The position numbers and the translations under genes are program-made. Shown here one piece after another: positions 20,343-30,712 of a stretch of 64,000 bases of DNA. The first letter of the stretch is position 1, and every line of letters begins with the position of its first letter. Origin of the DNA: Prorocentrum cordatum (taxonomy: Eukaryota > Sar > Dinophyceae > Prorocentrales > Prorocentraceae); the NCBI GenBank assembly GCA_963575745.1, contig CAUYUJ010015955.1:226463-290462 (forward strand), read 5' to 3'. The notes beneath the pieces are model-generated. The model did not search any database. It worked only from the letters and a program-made list of their open reading frames with translations, and was not told the origin of the DNA.

Positions 20343-21617
20343 ATGGCGCGGCCAGGTGATTTCATTCTCATCAGATACGACCTTCCTGGGGCTCCTCTGT
20401 TCCACGAGCGTTTGGTCACAGGGGTGAGCCAGTCGGTGCCAGGTCTTCTCGCCACACTCACGGCGGACGGCGATCACTACGCCGAGGAGACCAGGAGTGA
20501 CGACGTGGCGGAGGTCCGCTGGTCTGGAGTGCAGGGCGCGACGTCCGCGGGAGTGGATGCTCGGCAGGTCTATCGTTTCAGAGCCATGCCCTCGGACGCG
20601 GAGCTGGAGCAGCTCAGGAGGGACGGAGCGCTGCTGGTGGGTGGTCCTCCCCCCGCTGCGCCTGGGCCCCTTGTGCCTGCAGGCGGCGCGGCTGCACCAG
20701 CTGCGGCGCCCGCCCCCGCGGCCGGGCAGGGTGGAGAGGCTGGAGTGGTCGGCCGCGCTGGAGCGGCGCCCCCGATCGCGGCTGCCGCGCCCGCTGTTTG
20801 GCTGGCCACCGAGGGCTTCCGCGGGCGAGGAGAGCGTCTCCCTGATCCGCTGCCGCCGAACGCTGAGGTGCACGGAGACGTCGCGCTGGGCCCAGTTCAG
20901 GGTGGATGGGTCACGGCACCCCTGGTGCCCGCGGCGGAGATAGACGCTTTCGTCATCGACGATTTCAGGGTGCTGCCTGTGAAGTTCAGTCAGGAGGGAG
21001 CCAGGCGCCGCTCGTTCACGGAGGCCGTGTATCTTCAGGTTGCTGACGAGCCCGAGGGGGGACTGATGTCGGACGGACCTTCCTCGTGCTTGTGGGTGCT
21101 CCGGTCGTGGAGAGATGCTGGGCTGACGCCCGTTACTCACCGCGCGAACTGGCTGAGGGCGGGTCGCATCCCAGATGGCGACCGCTCGATCCACGAGCAC
21201 GAGGTCCTCTGCAGGGTGCTGGAGTCCATGATCAGCGTGGATCAGCTCAACGCGCCCGCGCTCCAGAGCGCCGAGCTGGTCTGCCGTCGCCTACAGGTGA
21301 TCGAGGACGCGCGCGCTGTGTCGCCGTCGGCACCAGACTACTCCGCCGCCGACGAGTACATGGGCTGGTCTGCTCACCGTGGTGGCTCGGCGGTCGCTCC
21401 TGCCCTCCAGAAGCACGTGGCGGCCAACCTGCGAGACAAGGCCGCGGTGCTCAAGGGGGCCAGGAAGGCCAAGGAGGAGCAGAAGCTACGCCGAGGGCCG
21501 ACGGGGGCAGCCAAGGGTGACCCCGCCCACAACGGGGGGTCGGGGCAATGGCCGCCCCGCGCCGCAGGAGCTGGCCGTCCCGCGGCGGCCCGCAGGCCAA
21601 TGACGGGGTTTCGATGA
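20343..21617 (+). CDS. Gag-like ORF of the YR retrotransposon (function unassigned)
   Basis: A 424-residue open frame starts MARPGDFILIRYDLPG and is the first long frame inside the element. An Ala/Pro/Gly-rich linker (about residues 100-150) separates an N-terminal part from a part with EAVYLQVADEPEGGLM, SSCLWVLRSWRDAGLTPVTH and HEHEVLCRVLESMISVDQLN. The C terminus is basic (KARKAKEEQKLRRGPTGAAK). I see no zinc knuckle or protease motif. Position suggests a Gag-like nucleoprotein, but I do not recognise the family. It overlaps the next frame by about 70 nt, so it may have been fused to the RT originally, with a frameshift near 21,600. Confidence 0.55.
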   Translation: MARPGDFILIRYDLPGAPLFHERLVTGVSQSVPGLLATLTADGDHYAEETRSDDVAEVRWSGVQGATSAGVDARQVYRFRAMPSDAELEQLRRDGALLVGGPPPAAPGPLVPAGGAAAPAAAPAPAAGQGGEAGVVGRAGAAPPIAAAAPAVWLATEGFRGRGERLPDPLPPNAEVHGDVALGPVQGGWVTAPLVPAAEIDAFVIDDFRVLPVKFSQEGARRRSFTEAVYLQVADEPEGGLMSDGPSSCLWVLRSWRDAGLTPVTHRANWLRAGRIPDGDRSIHEHEVLCRVLESMISVDQLNAPALQSAELVCRRLQVIEDARAVSPSAPDYSAADEYMGWSAHRGGSAVAPALQKHVAANLRDKAAVLKGARKAKEEQKLRRGPTGAAKGDPAHNGGSGQWPPRAAGAGRPAAARRPMTGFR

Positions 21618-23568
21618 CCGCCCCGCCGTCCGCCGAGGAGCTTCCCTCGCCACTCGCGGCAGCCGCAGATCGCCAGCGTGATCTGTTTCCGCTGCCGCTG
21701 ATTCAGCCGACGCCGCCGACGTCGTGGTCAGTCTCGTCTTCTACGCGCAGGAGGCTGGCTCGCCGACGGCGGTCGGAGCAACTTGCCAATGAAGCGATTG
21801 CTGGTCTCAACGCTCTCCACCCCCCGTGCGAGCAGCGTGGGCAGACCGCGGCGGCCCAGCGCCTTGCGGCTGCCACAGTTTTGCATCGTGTTCGCAGTGC
21901 TCCGAGGACTACTGCCGCCTTTTCACGCCGTGGAGCCGCCAAGGAGCTCCTGGCCACCAGCCTGTCATGCACGGGTGACGAGGCTCCGAGCCCAGCGGTG
22001 AAGTACGTCAGATCCCGAGTAGACATCCCAGAAGTGGATGCGGCCGTGTCTGCGGTTGAGACGGTGCTCGACCCGATCGGGAGGGGCTACGTGCTGGATT
22101 ATGAGAGCAAGATGATGCTCACGCCTGACGAGTGGTCCAGGGTCCTCGACTCAGAGCCGCCCGTCACCCCGTACATGGACGAGGTTTTGAAGAGTGATCC
22201 TGGCGCCTACCACCTGTTCATCTCAGACCAGGTGAAGGCCAACATGCTGGGGTTCACGTTTCGTTCACAGGATTTGGTGACGCCCTTCTTCGTGACGAAG
22301 AAGAGCGGCGCCCAGAGGCTCGTCTGGGATGCGCGGGTGCCGAACAGGAGGTTCCGTGCCCCGCCTCCTCTTCGATGGGGGCGTCTGCCGCTTATGGGCG
22401 CCTCCACTTACCTGGTGATCGCGGCGACGCGGGGGCTTATACAACCGAGCTCTACTGCGCCCAGGCCGACGTCAGAAACTACTTTTACGCGCTCGGTCTT
22501 CCTACTGAGGTTGGGCTCTACTTCTCGTTGCCGCCCGTCTCCCAGGCCGCGTTGTCGCAATGGGGTGGTGGTGGTGGTGGTGGTGGTGGTGGTGGTGGTG
22601 GTGGTGGTGGTGGTGGTGGTGGTGGTGGTGGGGGGGTGGAGGCAATTGGCGCTCCTGACGGCCCCATCAGTGGGCTGGGTCTGGCCTTTTTTTTGCGCGT
22701 CGTTCCCATGGGCTGGTCCTGGGCCTTCTGGTTGGGGCAGCGTGCCAACGCGCGCATCTGCTGCTTTGCTTCTGGCCTCGGGGTCTCCAGGGTGCTGACC
22801 GATCACGGTCCCGCCCTTTGCCTCCTCCCCTATTGCGATAACATCAACGTCATCGGCACGGACCCCGACCGCTGCAATGTACAGCTGAACGCGATTTGCG
22901 CTGAGTGGAGAAGACGCGGAGTTCTGATCCATGAGGTGGTGGAGGCGGCAGACACCTTCACCAGCTTAGGCCGTTTTGTTGACGGCGTCAGTGGTTTGGT
23001 TTGTGCTGGCCCCGAGCGCGCGGAGCGCCTACGTCAGGCGGCTTTGTGGCTGGAGCAACGGCCGAGAGTGACTGGGAGGGAGGTGGAGAAGTTCATCGGG
23101 CATCTGATAGATCATGCCATGCTACGAAGGGAGTTGCTTTGTATTCTCAGAAACTTGTACGATGTTGTAAGAGACTGCTACAGCAGGCGAGCTCGCCTCT
23201 GGCCCTCAGCTGCGTGCGATGTTGCGCAGTGCCGTCGCCTACTTCCGCTAATGGTTGCGGACATCAGGCTACCGTGGGGCCCAGTTGTCATGTGCTACGA
23301 TGCTTGTCTCTCAGTCATTTCCGCTTGTCAAACCATCCTTCCCTTGTGTCTCGTCAATATCATCGGGTCAGCCAGTGAGGGGTGGAGATACCGAACGCCT
23401 TCGGCGATGCAAGCCCGTCAGTCTGCGCTGGCCCCACAGGGTCACCATAGTGGCCAACTCGACGTGTTCTCGGACGTCTTGGCGGTGAAGGCCCCGAAGA
23501 TCCCCGACGAGGACCTCCAGCACGACCCCCTGGGAGCTCAACCCCGACTTCATCGAGGTCCCCGCTGA
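21608..23568 (+). pseudogene. Reverse transcriptase of the YR retrotransposon
   Basis: Two frames make one RT. The first (to about 22,370) has LVTPFFVTKKSGAQRLVWDA and NRRFRAPPPLRWG, the fingers region. The second continues with AQADVRNYFYALGLP (motif A), VVPMGWSWAFWLGQ (motif B) and LPYCDNINVIG (motif C), then a thumb (REVEKFIGHLIDHAMLRREL). The catalytic box is YCDN rather than YxDD; I believe dinoflagellate relatives of this family also use YxDN, but this should be checked. A (GGT)n array is inserted in frame between motifs A and B. Frameshifts near 22,370 and after 23,400 inactivate it. Confidence 0.75.
22562..22640 (+). repeat. (GGT)n microsatellite inside the RT
   Basis: About 22 GGT codons plus a G run encode poly-Gly between LSQWG and VEAIGAPDG, keeping the frame of the surrounding RT. 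It is most likely an expansion or microsatellite insertion after integration. Confidence 0.9.
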
Positions 23569-23586
23569 GGCTCTGCAGGATTATGA

Positions 23587-24938
23587 TTGGAAGCAGGTCG
23601 TCTCCGCCAGGGTTCGCGTCAGAGAGTCCATTACCATAGTCGAGGGCCGAGCGGCCAACATGACATCCAGGCACGATTTCAGGAGTCAAGCTGCGTTCGG
23701 ACATCGCCATCTAAAATTTGGGGACAATCTTGGGGCGGTCTTGGCTTTGGGAAGAGGCAGGTGTTCAGCTCATCCTCTGGTGGTGTGCTGTCGTCGCGAG
23801 GCTGCGCTCTCAGTGGTCACTGGCTCAAAGTTCGATCATCGCTGGATCCCTTCAGAGCGGAACGTCGCCGATGGGGGGTCGCGGCGCTGGGGGCCGAGGC
23901 AGTGTGGTCCAACACCTCGGGCCGGCAGCGGCCGGGCGCCCCGCGGCGAGCAGCCCCCTCGTCAGGAAGGGCTTCCTGAAGGGCCGACCGCTTGTCGGCG
24001 CGACCAGGGCAGAGAGGAGCGCGAAGAGACAAGAGTCGTCGGGCCCTTTTCGGATCCTCGACGAGGGCGACAAGGGTTTCCTGGAGTGGAACGCGGTGGC
24101 CCCGCGGACGCAGGCCTACTACGAGGAGGCCCTGACCGGGTTCAGTCGGTTCGCCAGCTCGCACGGCCTCGCGCCAGTCACCTCGGCGGACGCCGACTTG
24201 GCGCTCACGAACTACGCCGACTACGCGTGGAGCATCGGGCTGGAGAGGGCCGATCTGCTGGAGACGTAAGCCGCCTTTATCGCGGAGCGCCCCGACTTTT
24301 CCCGAAAAGGGGCCCCTCCGCTTGCCGCGATTCTAGAGGGCGCTCCAGGGCTGGAAGAGGCTCGATCCAGGACAGACTCGGCCTCCCATCTTTAAGTCGC
24401 CTCTTTGCTGGCCGAGACTGTGGCCTGCGACCTTGGTTTCCCGAAGGTCGGACTCATGATAGTGGTGATGTTCTGGGCGTACCTCAGGCCAAGCGAGGCC
24501 CTAGGGCTCCGAGAGCAGGGCGTCTTCCTCCCCAGCGGCTCGTGCAAGCACTGCGGCTTTACCCTGCATCCCTCGGTGAGGGGGGGGGGGGGGGGGGGGG
24601 CCGGCAAGGTGGGGCTAGCCGACGAGAGCATCCTTCTCGACTCGGTCGAGGTGCCGTGGCTGGGGCCGCTCGTCGCGGGGTGCCTGACGTGCAACCCCGC
24701 CGCGATGCTCTTCCGCGCGGGCGCTCAGGAGCTGGGGCGGCTGTGGAGGCGCGCGTTGGTGTTCAGGCTTTGCCGCCGCGGGTCGCTGGCCGAGATCAAT
24801 GACAGAGGTCGCTGGGCCTCCGACTACAGCATAAAGCGCTGCGAGGCTCACGCTCTGGCGCAGCAGGAGCTCACGGAGCTGGGGGCAGTCTACGCCGCGT
24901 TGTCGACGCGGCGCCCAGCCAGCTCGTGCGAGCCTTGA
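23587..24938 (+). pseudogene. RNase H and tyrosine recombinase of the YR retrotransposon
   Basis: About 23660-23900 encodes FGDNLGAVLALGRGR and HRWIPSERNVADGGSRRW, matching the end of the RNase H found in DIRS-like elements. Then about 24050-24270 gives a recombinase N-terminal helical domain (FLEWNAVAPRTQAYYEEAL, FSRFASSHGLAPVTSADADL). The catalytic part is 24405-24938: FWAYLRPSEALGL supplies the first Arg, and VFRLCRRGSLAEINDRGRWA with SDYSIKRCE aligns with the second Arg and the nucleophile region. The expected Tyr in a SVKRYE-like position reads Cys here, which would kill recombination if the alignment is right. A stop at about 24,270, frame changes and a poly-G run at 24583-24600 confirm decay. 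Confidence 0.7.
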
Positions 24939-25059
24939 CGCTGGCGCTCAGCTGGCAGCCTGCGCCTGGGGCGCCCCCGCGGAAGCTGCAGGCTGCCCAC
25001 CGAGCTCCGAAGGGCGCCGAGAGGAGCCGAGGCCGCCGCCTCGCCTCTTCGCGCGCGGA

Positions 25060-25778
25060 GTCCAGCCTGCCTCGCTCGCCAGGCCTTTCCTCGAGCTCAT
25101 GTGCGGGTCCGCTCGCCTGGCCAGTGCCGTCGCCGCCGCTGGGTGGGCTGCGCAAGGCTGGGACCGCGAAGACGGGGAGGCCGCTGACCTCAGCGACCCT
25201 GCCGTGATCGCCCGCCTCGAGCGCAGCATTCTAGATCATGAAGTGGAGGGAGTCCACGTCGGTCTAGACTGTGAGACTTGGTCTCGTGCTCGTAAGAACG
25301 ACGGACGCGGGCCGCCCCCCGTGAGAAGTGACCAAGATATCTGGGACATTCCCCAGCTCAGTTCTGTAGATAGGCGTAAGCTGGCTGAAACTAATATCTT
25401 ATTTTTCAATGTGCCGATTCTTTTGGGCGCCGTCTGCTCGCAGGAATCCTTTTTTCTCTGGGGAATCCCTCCACCTCCCGCCTGTGGCGTGTCCCTGGGC
25501 TCCTGTAGTGTCATTGATGCTGCAGGCGGTGAGAGGGTCCAAGCCGTTTTCGTTCTTTTCAATGGTCTCCGGTGCAAGATCAGGTCAAGCGCTGCGTTTG
25601 TCAGAATGGTAGGTGTGGCGCTTCAGGAAAGAGGCACATTGTTTTGCAGGGTAAGGATCCCAATGGAGTTTTCTGGACCACGAAAGCATGCCCGTATCCA
25701 GTTGATTTGTGTAAGTCGCTGGCGCGTCTCTTTGTGGCTAAGGTCAAGACACTCTTTGTCAGTGGGTCGGGGTTTTGA
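25060..25778 (+). pseudogene. Methyltransferase-like domain of the YR retrotransposon
   Basis: The frame contains PFLELMCGSARLASAVAAAG (a glycine-rich SAM-binding-like loop), GWDREDGEAADLSD, and GLDCETWSRARK, which resembles the motif IV region (G..C..fS.A) of cytosine C5 methyltransferases. After a frame change near 25,570 it resumes with VKRCVCQNGRCGASGKRHI and VFWTTKACPYPVDLCKSLAR. DIRS-like elements often carry a methyltransferase-like domain, and cytosine-type variants are common near dinoflagellate retroelements to my knowledge. Activity is not established. The end overlaps repeat B1. Confidence 0.6.
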
Positions 25779-25935
25779 GGCGTCGAGTCGGCTCTCTCTC
25801 GCGATCTCGCGCAACCGCTCTTGCCGCTCGTTCCCTGTAGCCTGGCCGAAGCTGCGGTCGAAAAGTGCTTGAGGATATCGATTGCGCTTCGCGCAGGCCT
25901 GTCCCTTGGCACGGAGAGGCTCCGAGGGTTCATGT
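25769..25935 (+). repeat. Split direct repeat B1
   Basis: Starts GGGGTTTTGAGGCGTCGAGT and ends GGGTTCATGT. Its last bases run straight into A2. Confidence 0.92.
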
Positions 25936-26008
25936 TTAGTGCCTGCGCGTGAATGATCTGGGGAGTTGGAAGTGCCGCGGGCCATGTGGGCTCAAGTTTT
26001 TCGTGGCA
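25935..26008 (+). repeat. Split direct repeat A2
   Basis: Copy of A1 directly after B1, followed by 58 bp of unique sequence before B2. Confidence 0.92.
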
Positions 26009-26066
26009 CCCTCCATCCAAGCCCTTCTGCCACCTTCTCCTTTTGACTACCTCCTCAACCCAACAA

Positions 26067-26231
26067 GGGGTTTTGAGGCGTCGAGTCGGCTCTCTCGCGA
26101 TCTCTCACAATCGCTCTTGCCGCTCGTTCCCTGTAGCCTGGCCGAAGCTGCGGTCGAAACATGCTTGAGGATATCGATTGCGCTTCGCGCAGGCCTGTCC
26201 CTTGGCACGGAAAGGCTCCTAGGGTTCATGT
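26067..26231 (+). repeat. Split direct repeat B2 (right end of element)
   Basis: Copy of B1 ending GGGTTCATGT, after which the (ATGT)n target begins. Confidence 0.92.
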
Positions 26232-26405
26232 GTATGTATGTATGTATGTATGCATGCATGCATGCATGCATGCATGTATGTATGTATGTATGTATGTACG
26301 TATGTATGTATGTATGTATGTATGTATGTATGTATGTATGTATGTATGTATGTTTGTTCGTTTGTATGCTTGTATACATATATATATATATATATATATA
26401 TATGT
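26232..26405. repeat. (ATGT)n then (TA)n microsatellite
   Basis: ATGT/ATGC tetranucleotides to about 26370, then TA dinucleotides. It is the right half of the target of the YR element; the left half is the shorter TATG run at about 19830-19850. Confidence 0.95.
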
Positions 26406-26616
26406 ATCACAAGACAGGGTCCAGTGGAACCAGCACGAGAAAAACTTCGTCGACGAGGCCACCGAGCACTGCTGAGTGCTTCCTGGTGCCGCCCCCTGCG
26501 GGCCTCAGACGGCGATTGCCCTTGCCCGCCGCTGGCCCACGCCACCCCCCGCGACCACGGCCAGGCCCACGCCCAAGACAATCCGGCGGCCCCGCCTTGT
26601 CGGCGGGCATGGGAAC

Positions 26617-26716
26617 NNNNNNNNNNNNNNNNNNNNNNNNNNNNNNNNNNNNNNNNNNNNNNNNNNNNNNNNNNNNNNNNNNNNNNNNNNNNNNNNNNNN
26701 NNNNNNNNNNNNNNNN
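26617..26716. other. Assembly gap (100 N)
   Basis: Exactly 100 N, a conventional scaffold gap of unknown true size. Confidence 0.99.
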
Positions 26717-27508
26717 CGCCCTGGCTCCAACCACAATGCTGGCTCAGGGTAGTGCTCCCTCCAACGCACTGGCAACAGCATTATTTAATGCGTGCGTGCA
26801 AGCTGTTTCTGACATTTTTCTTGGCGTCGGATTTGCTGAGTCAGCTCGTTTTTCCTATGCAGTGCTCGCGCTTGGCTGCACTACTTGTGCGAAGCGCCCT
26901 CGGACGGTGCTGGGCGGCTTCCGCGCGGGAGCGGGGCTGGCAATAATGCCTGGACCGTCCACGTCCACGGTTTCGAAGTGTGGCTCTTGCCTTCGCCTCT
27001 TCGGCTACGCTCCCGTCCTAGGAGGACGAGCTAAGGGAAGTGCTCTCGCTTCGGCGCCAGCCAAAAATTCCTGGACTAAATCGGTGTTCTCGGTTTCGCG
27101 TGGGCTGCGCTCCTGTGCTCGCCTAAATGTTGGCTGTGCTCCAGGCCAGATGGATTTCTCGCCTCAGCGCCAGCCGCATTACCAGCCTGGACTGGCGCTC
27201 CCGCCCAGACGCTGGTCTCATTACCACTGCACAAGGCTTGCCGGGTAGTTATCGAGGCTGTCTAGGGTTTCTCTTGGGGTCAGTTGGGGCCATGTTGGGC
27301 TCCTTTTTAGCCTCAGTTTGGGCGTCCTCGGGCGAAGTGATCTTCTGATGTCCAGACGGAGCGATGGCGACAAAACCACAAGCACTGTCAATCATACATC
27401 ACACCGAGCGCTTGCGCACGAGAGTGAGGGGGAAGCGTCGTGCGTGCCCCCCCATCTGGCCCCGACTTGCAGTTCCCACGTGGAGGCCCCAATGTGTGGC
27501 CCCCACCT
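26717..27508. other. No gene seen
   Basis: Mixed-complexity sequence with no conserved frame that I recognise. About 27260-27340 contains TTGGGGTC/TTGGGGCC words related to the degenerate minisatellite. Confidence 0.5.
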
Positions 27509-28154
27509 GGAGCCCGTTCGGAAGAACCCCCGGCGATCACGCGCGTGACCGGCCCCGCCCCTGCCCCCCCTGTAGTCACGACGCGGCGGTCGTCCGGTGG
27601 CGACCGCGGACGTCCTGTGGCACTCGCAGGCTACGGTGGTGTGCTGAGACATGCTGTTGTGTTCACAGGGACGCTGTGGCACTCGCGCGGGAAATCGGCG
27701 TGCCGCGTGGTGCTCTCAGGGACGCAGTGTTGTTCTGTTGCTGAGAGGTATTGGCGCGGTGGTCGGAGCGCGGCGCTCGCAGTTGCCGGCGCTGAGTGGT
27801 GTATACGGGTACTGAATACGCACGCGGGCGTTGTGTAGTATATGAACGTTGCGGTGTTCATAGTCGCTGTGGCGTGTGCAGGCACTGCGGGTGGGGGCCG
27901 TGTCCAGGGCAAGAGAAAAGGAGGACGAGGATGAGGGGGAGAAGACGGAGGAGGAGCACGACGACGATTCCGATGACGACGATCACGACGACGCTGACGA
28001 CGACGACGGCGCTGTCGACGACGACGATTCAGACAGCGACTCCGACGCTGAGGACGACAACGACGATTGCAAGGACGGCGAACGCGACGACGACTACAAC
28101 AATGACTATTACTGGTACTACTATGATTATCGTAACTATTATTCCTACCACTAT

Positions 28155-28220
<66 letters not shown>

Positions 28221-28468
28221 TACTACTACTACTACTATTACTACTATTACTGCTATCAGTATGATTACTACTACTGCTACTACTACTACCACCCATACTA
28301 TTACGAGTACTACTTCCACTACTCGTACTACTAGTGCTACTACTACGACTATTAGTATTATTACTACTACTACTACTACTACTCCTACTACTACTACTAC
28401 TGATACCTAGGCCACTGCTACTATTACTATTTCTAGTATTATAATTTCTACTTCTACTACTAGTACCG

Positions 28469-28500
<32 letters not shown>

Positions 28501-28665
28501 GCTACTGCTACTCCTACTGCTAATGCTAGGACTACGACTACTACGACTACTACTACTACGTCTACTACGATTGCTACGACTACGACTATTATTGTTATTA
28601 TGATTATTCGTATTATTATTATTACTATCTGTATTTCTACTACTATTATTCATTCTTGCTACTGT

Positions 28666-28702
<37 letters not shown>

Positions 28703-28742
28703 CGTAGTAGTAGTAGTAGTAGTCGTCGTCGTAGTAGTAGTC

Positions 28743-28779
<37 letters not shown>

Positions 28780-28994
28780 AAGTAGTAGTAGTAGTAGGTA
28801 GTAGTAGTAGTCGTCGTCGTCGTCGTCGTAGTAGTAGTAGTAGCAGTAGTAGTAGCAGTAGTAGTCGTAGTACTACTACTACTATCATTACTATTACTAT
28901 TACCTTTACTACTACTATCATTACTACTATTGCCACTGCCATTCTACTGGTGCCTATACTGCTACTACGGCTGCTTTTGCTGCTACTACTACTG

Positions 28995-29028
<34 letters not shown>

Positions 29029-29143
29029 GACTGCTACTACAGCTACTACTACTACTACTACTACAACTACTACTACTACTGCTACTACTACTACTACTAC
29101 TACTACTGCTACTACTACTACTGCTACTACTACTACTACTACG

Positions 29144-29176
<33 letters not shown>

Positions 29177-29653
29177 GCTACTGCTACTGCTACTGCTACT
29201 GCTAGTGCTTGCATACCGCCGCCGGGCCCCAGGCTCTGCGGTGCTCGCGCGCGCTGTGTTCACAGGCGTTGTGGTGGTCACAGGCGTTGAGGCGTTCTCC
29301 GGCTGTAGTGTGCACAGGCGATTTGGTATTTCTAGGTGCCTTGGTGTTCGCAGGCGCTGCGTTCACAGGTGCTTTGATGTTCAGAGGCGCTGTGGTGTTC
29401 ACGGATGCTGTGCTCTTTAAAAGCCTGTGGTGTTCATAGGCACCTCGCGTTGATCGGATCGCAAATTTTTGTGGCGCTGGTCACAGGCACGTCGTGACTG
29501 TCGGGTCGCAGGCGGTTGTTTTTCGCAGGCGCACTGCGGTGCTTACGGGCATGTTGCGGCACCACAGGCGCGCCCCCGCCGTGGCGTGACCGGCGCGACG
29601 AAGTCCCCCCCCCGGTCACGCGCGTGATCGGCCCGAATAAACGAACGGGCTCC
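27509..29653. repeat. Inverted-repeat-bounded microsatellite block
   Basis: GGAGCCCGTTCG (27509) and CGATCACGCGCGTGACCGG (27534) recur inverted at 29612-29653. Inside, both flanks (27590-27860 and 29240-29440) hold degenerate words such as CTGTGGTGTTCACAG. The core is GAC triplets (27950-28100), (ACT)n (28140-28660), (AGT)n (28662-28868) and (ACT)n again (28870-29200). The arms suggest a fold-back or TIR element around the microsatellites. Confidence 0.65.
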
Positions 29654-29835
29654 TGTGGCCCCCAAGTTTGCCCTCCAAGTATTCGTGTACGTGTGGGTTC
29701 GCATGCACTTTTGCATTAGCACACGCATGTGTGAACAATTAAGTGTGTACGCGTGTATATATTCTTCACGCCTCGTTCATCTCCACCCGCCCACTAAGAA
29801 ACGCTGTGAATCAAAGCGGGCAGCCATGGTGAACT

Positions 29836-30000
29836 GGGGATGCGGAGAAGGATGATGATGATGAGGAGGAGGAGGTGGAGGAGGAAGAGGAGGAGGAGGA
29901 GGAGGAGGAGGAGGAGGAGGAGGAGGAGGGGGAGGAGGGGGGGAGGACGAGGAGGAGGAGGAGGGGGACGAGGACGAGGAGGATGAGGACGAGGACTCTG
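29836..30000. repeat. (GGA)n tract
   Basis: GAT then GGA triplets with GAC interruptions. It leads directly into the CTTGGGG minisatellite. Confidence 0.95.
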
Positions 30001-30690
30001 GCAGTCATTTGTGGGTCTTCTTGGGGCCTTCTTTGGGTCCTTGGGTCCCTCTTGGGGCCCTCTTGGGTTTCTTTTGAGGAGTCTTGTGGTCCCCTTGGGG
30101 ATATTTATGGCCCTCTTGGGGCCTTCTTGGGGCTCTCTTGGGCTCTCCCGGGGCTCTCCCTGGGGATCCTGGAGGATCTCCTGGGACCATCTTGGAGGCC
30201 ATCGATCAAAAAGGGGGGGGGTCCCACATCTAGGTCCTCCGTCTGGGTGGGGCCCTTAAGATTGCCTTTTGGGGCCCTCTTGGGCCCCTCTTGCGGCGCT
30301 TTTGGGCGCTCCTGGGGACGCCTGGGGGGCTTCTTGGGCCCCTCTTGCGGCTCGGCTAGGCAATCCAGGGGCAATCCTGAGGCTTCAGAAGTGCATCGGA
30401 AGCGAAAAGGCGAGAAGGTACAACTCATCGATTTTCCAAAGGGTTTTGAAGAATTTTGGCTGCTTCTTGGGTCCTGAGGGGGCTCCGAGAGCACTTGGAA
30501 CCGTCTTGTGGCCCTCTTGGGGCCTTTTGGAGCCATGCTGGAAGCCATCTTGCGCTATCTTGAACCGTCTTGGAGGCCATCTTGGAGCATCGGAGGCCCT
30601 CTTGGAGCCATCTTGGGCGAACAAATGCCCTCGGCCACCTCGCCCCACCCCACCACAAAAAAAAAGAAAATCTCAGGGAGGGGAGGGGTA
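30001..30690. repeat. Degenerate CTTGGGGCC minisatellite
   Basis: Same family as 18225-19120 but on the other strand: CTCTTGGGGCC and CATCTTGGAGCC words with a loose 12-15-nt period. Frames of the GPSWGPLG type are artefacts. Confidence 0.8.
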
Positions 30691-30712
30691 GTGTACCCCT
30701 CCCCGAAGGGAA

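Larger units (their letters stand above)
19851..26231 (+). mobile_element. Tyrosine-recombinase (DIRS/Ngaro-like) retrotransposon with split direct repeats
   Basis: The element has the termini A1 (19851-19924), then coding sequence, then B1 (25769-25935), A2 (25935-26008) and B2 (26067-26231). A1/A2 match at 72 of 74 positions, and B1/B2 differ by a 2-bp gap and a few bases. This A1-B1-A2-B2 order is that of Ngaro-type YR elements. Internal order is a Gag-like protein, RT, RNase H, tyrosine recombinase and a methyltransferase-like domain. Both ends sit in ATGT repeats, and the junction words (GGGTTCATGT at the B ends, TATGTTTAGTGCC at A) suggest recombination at an ATGT core without target duplication. 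Frameshifts break most ORFs, so this copy is probably inactive. Confidence 0.85.

Noticed and set aside
20142-21200. A 352-residue minus-strand frame opposite the Gag-like ORF
   Set aside because: It is a shadow of the plus-strand frame in GC-rich DNA; the plus strand has the element order and coding-like sequence.
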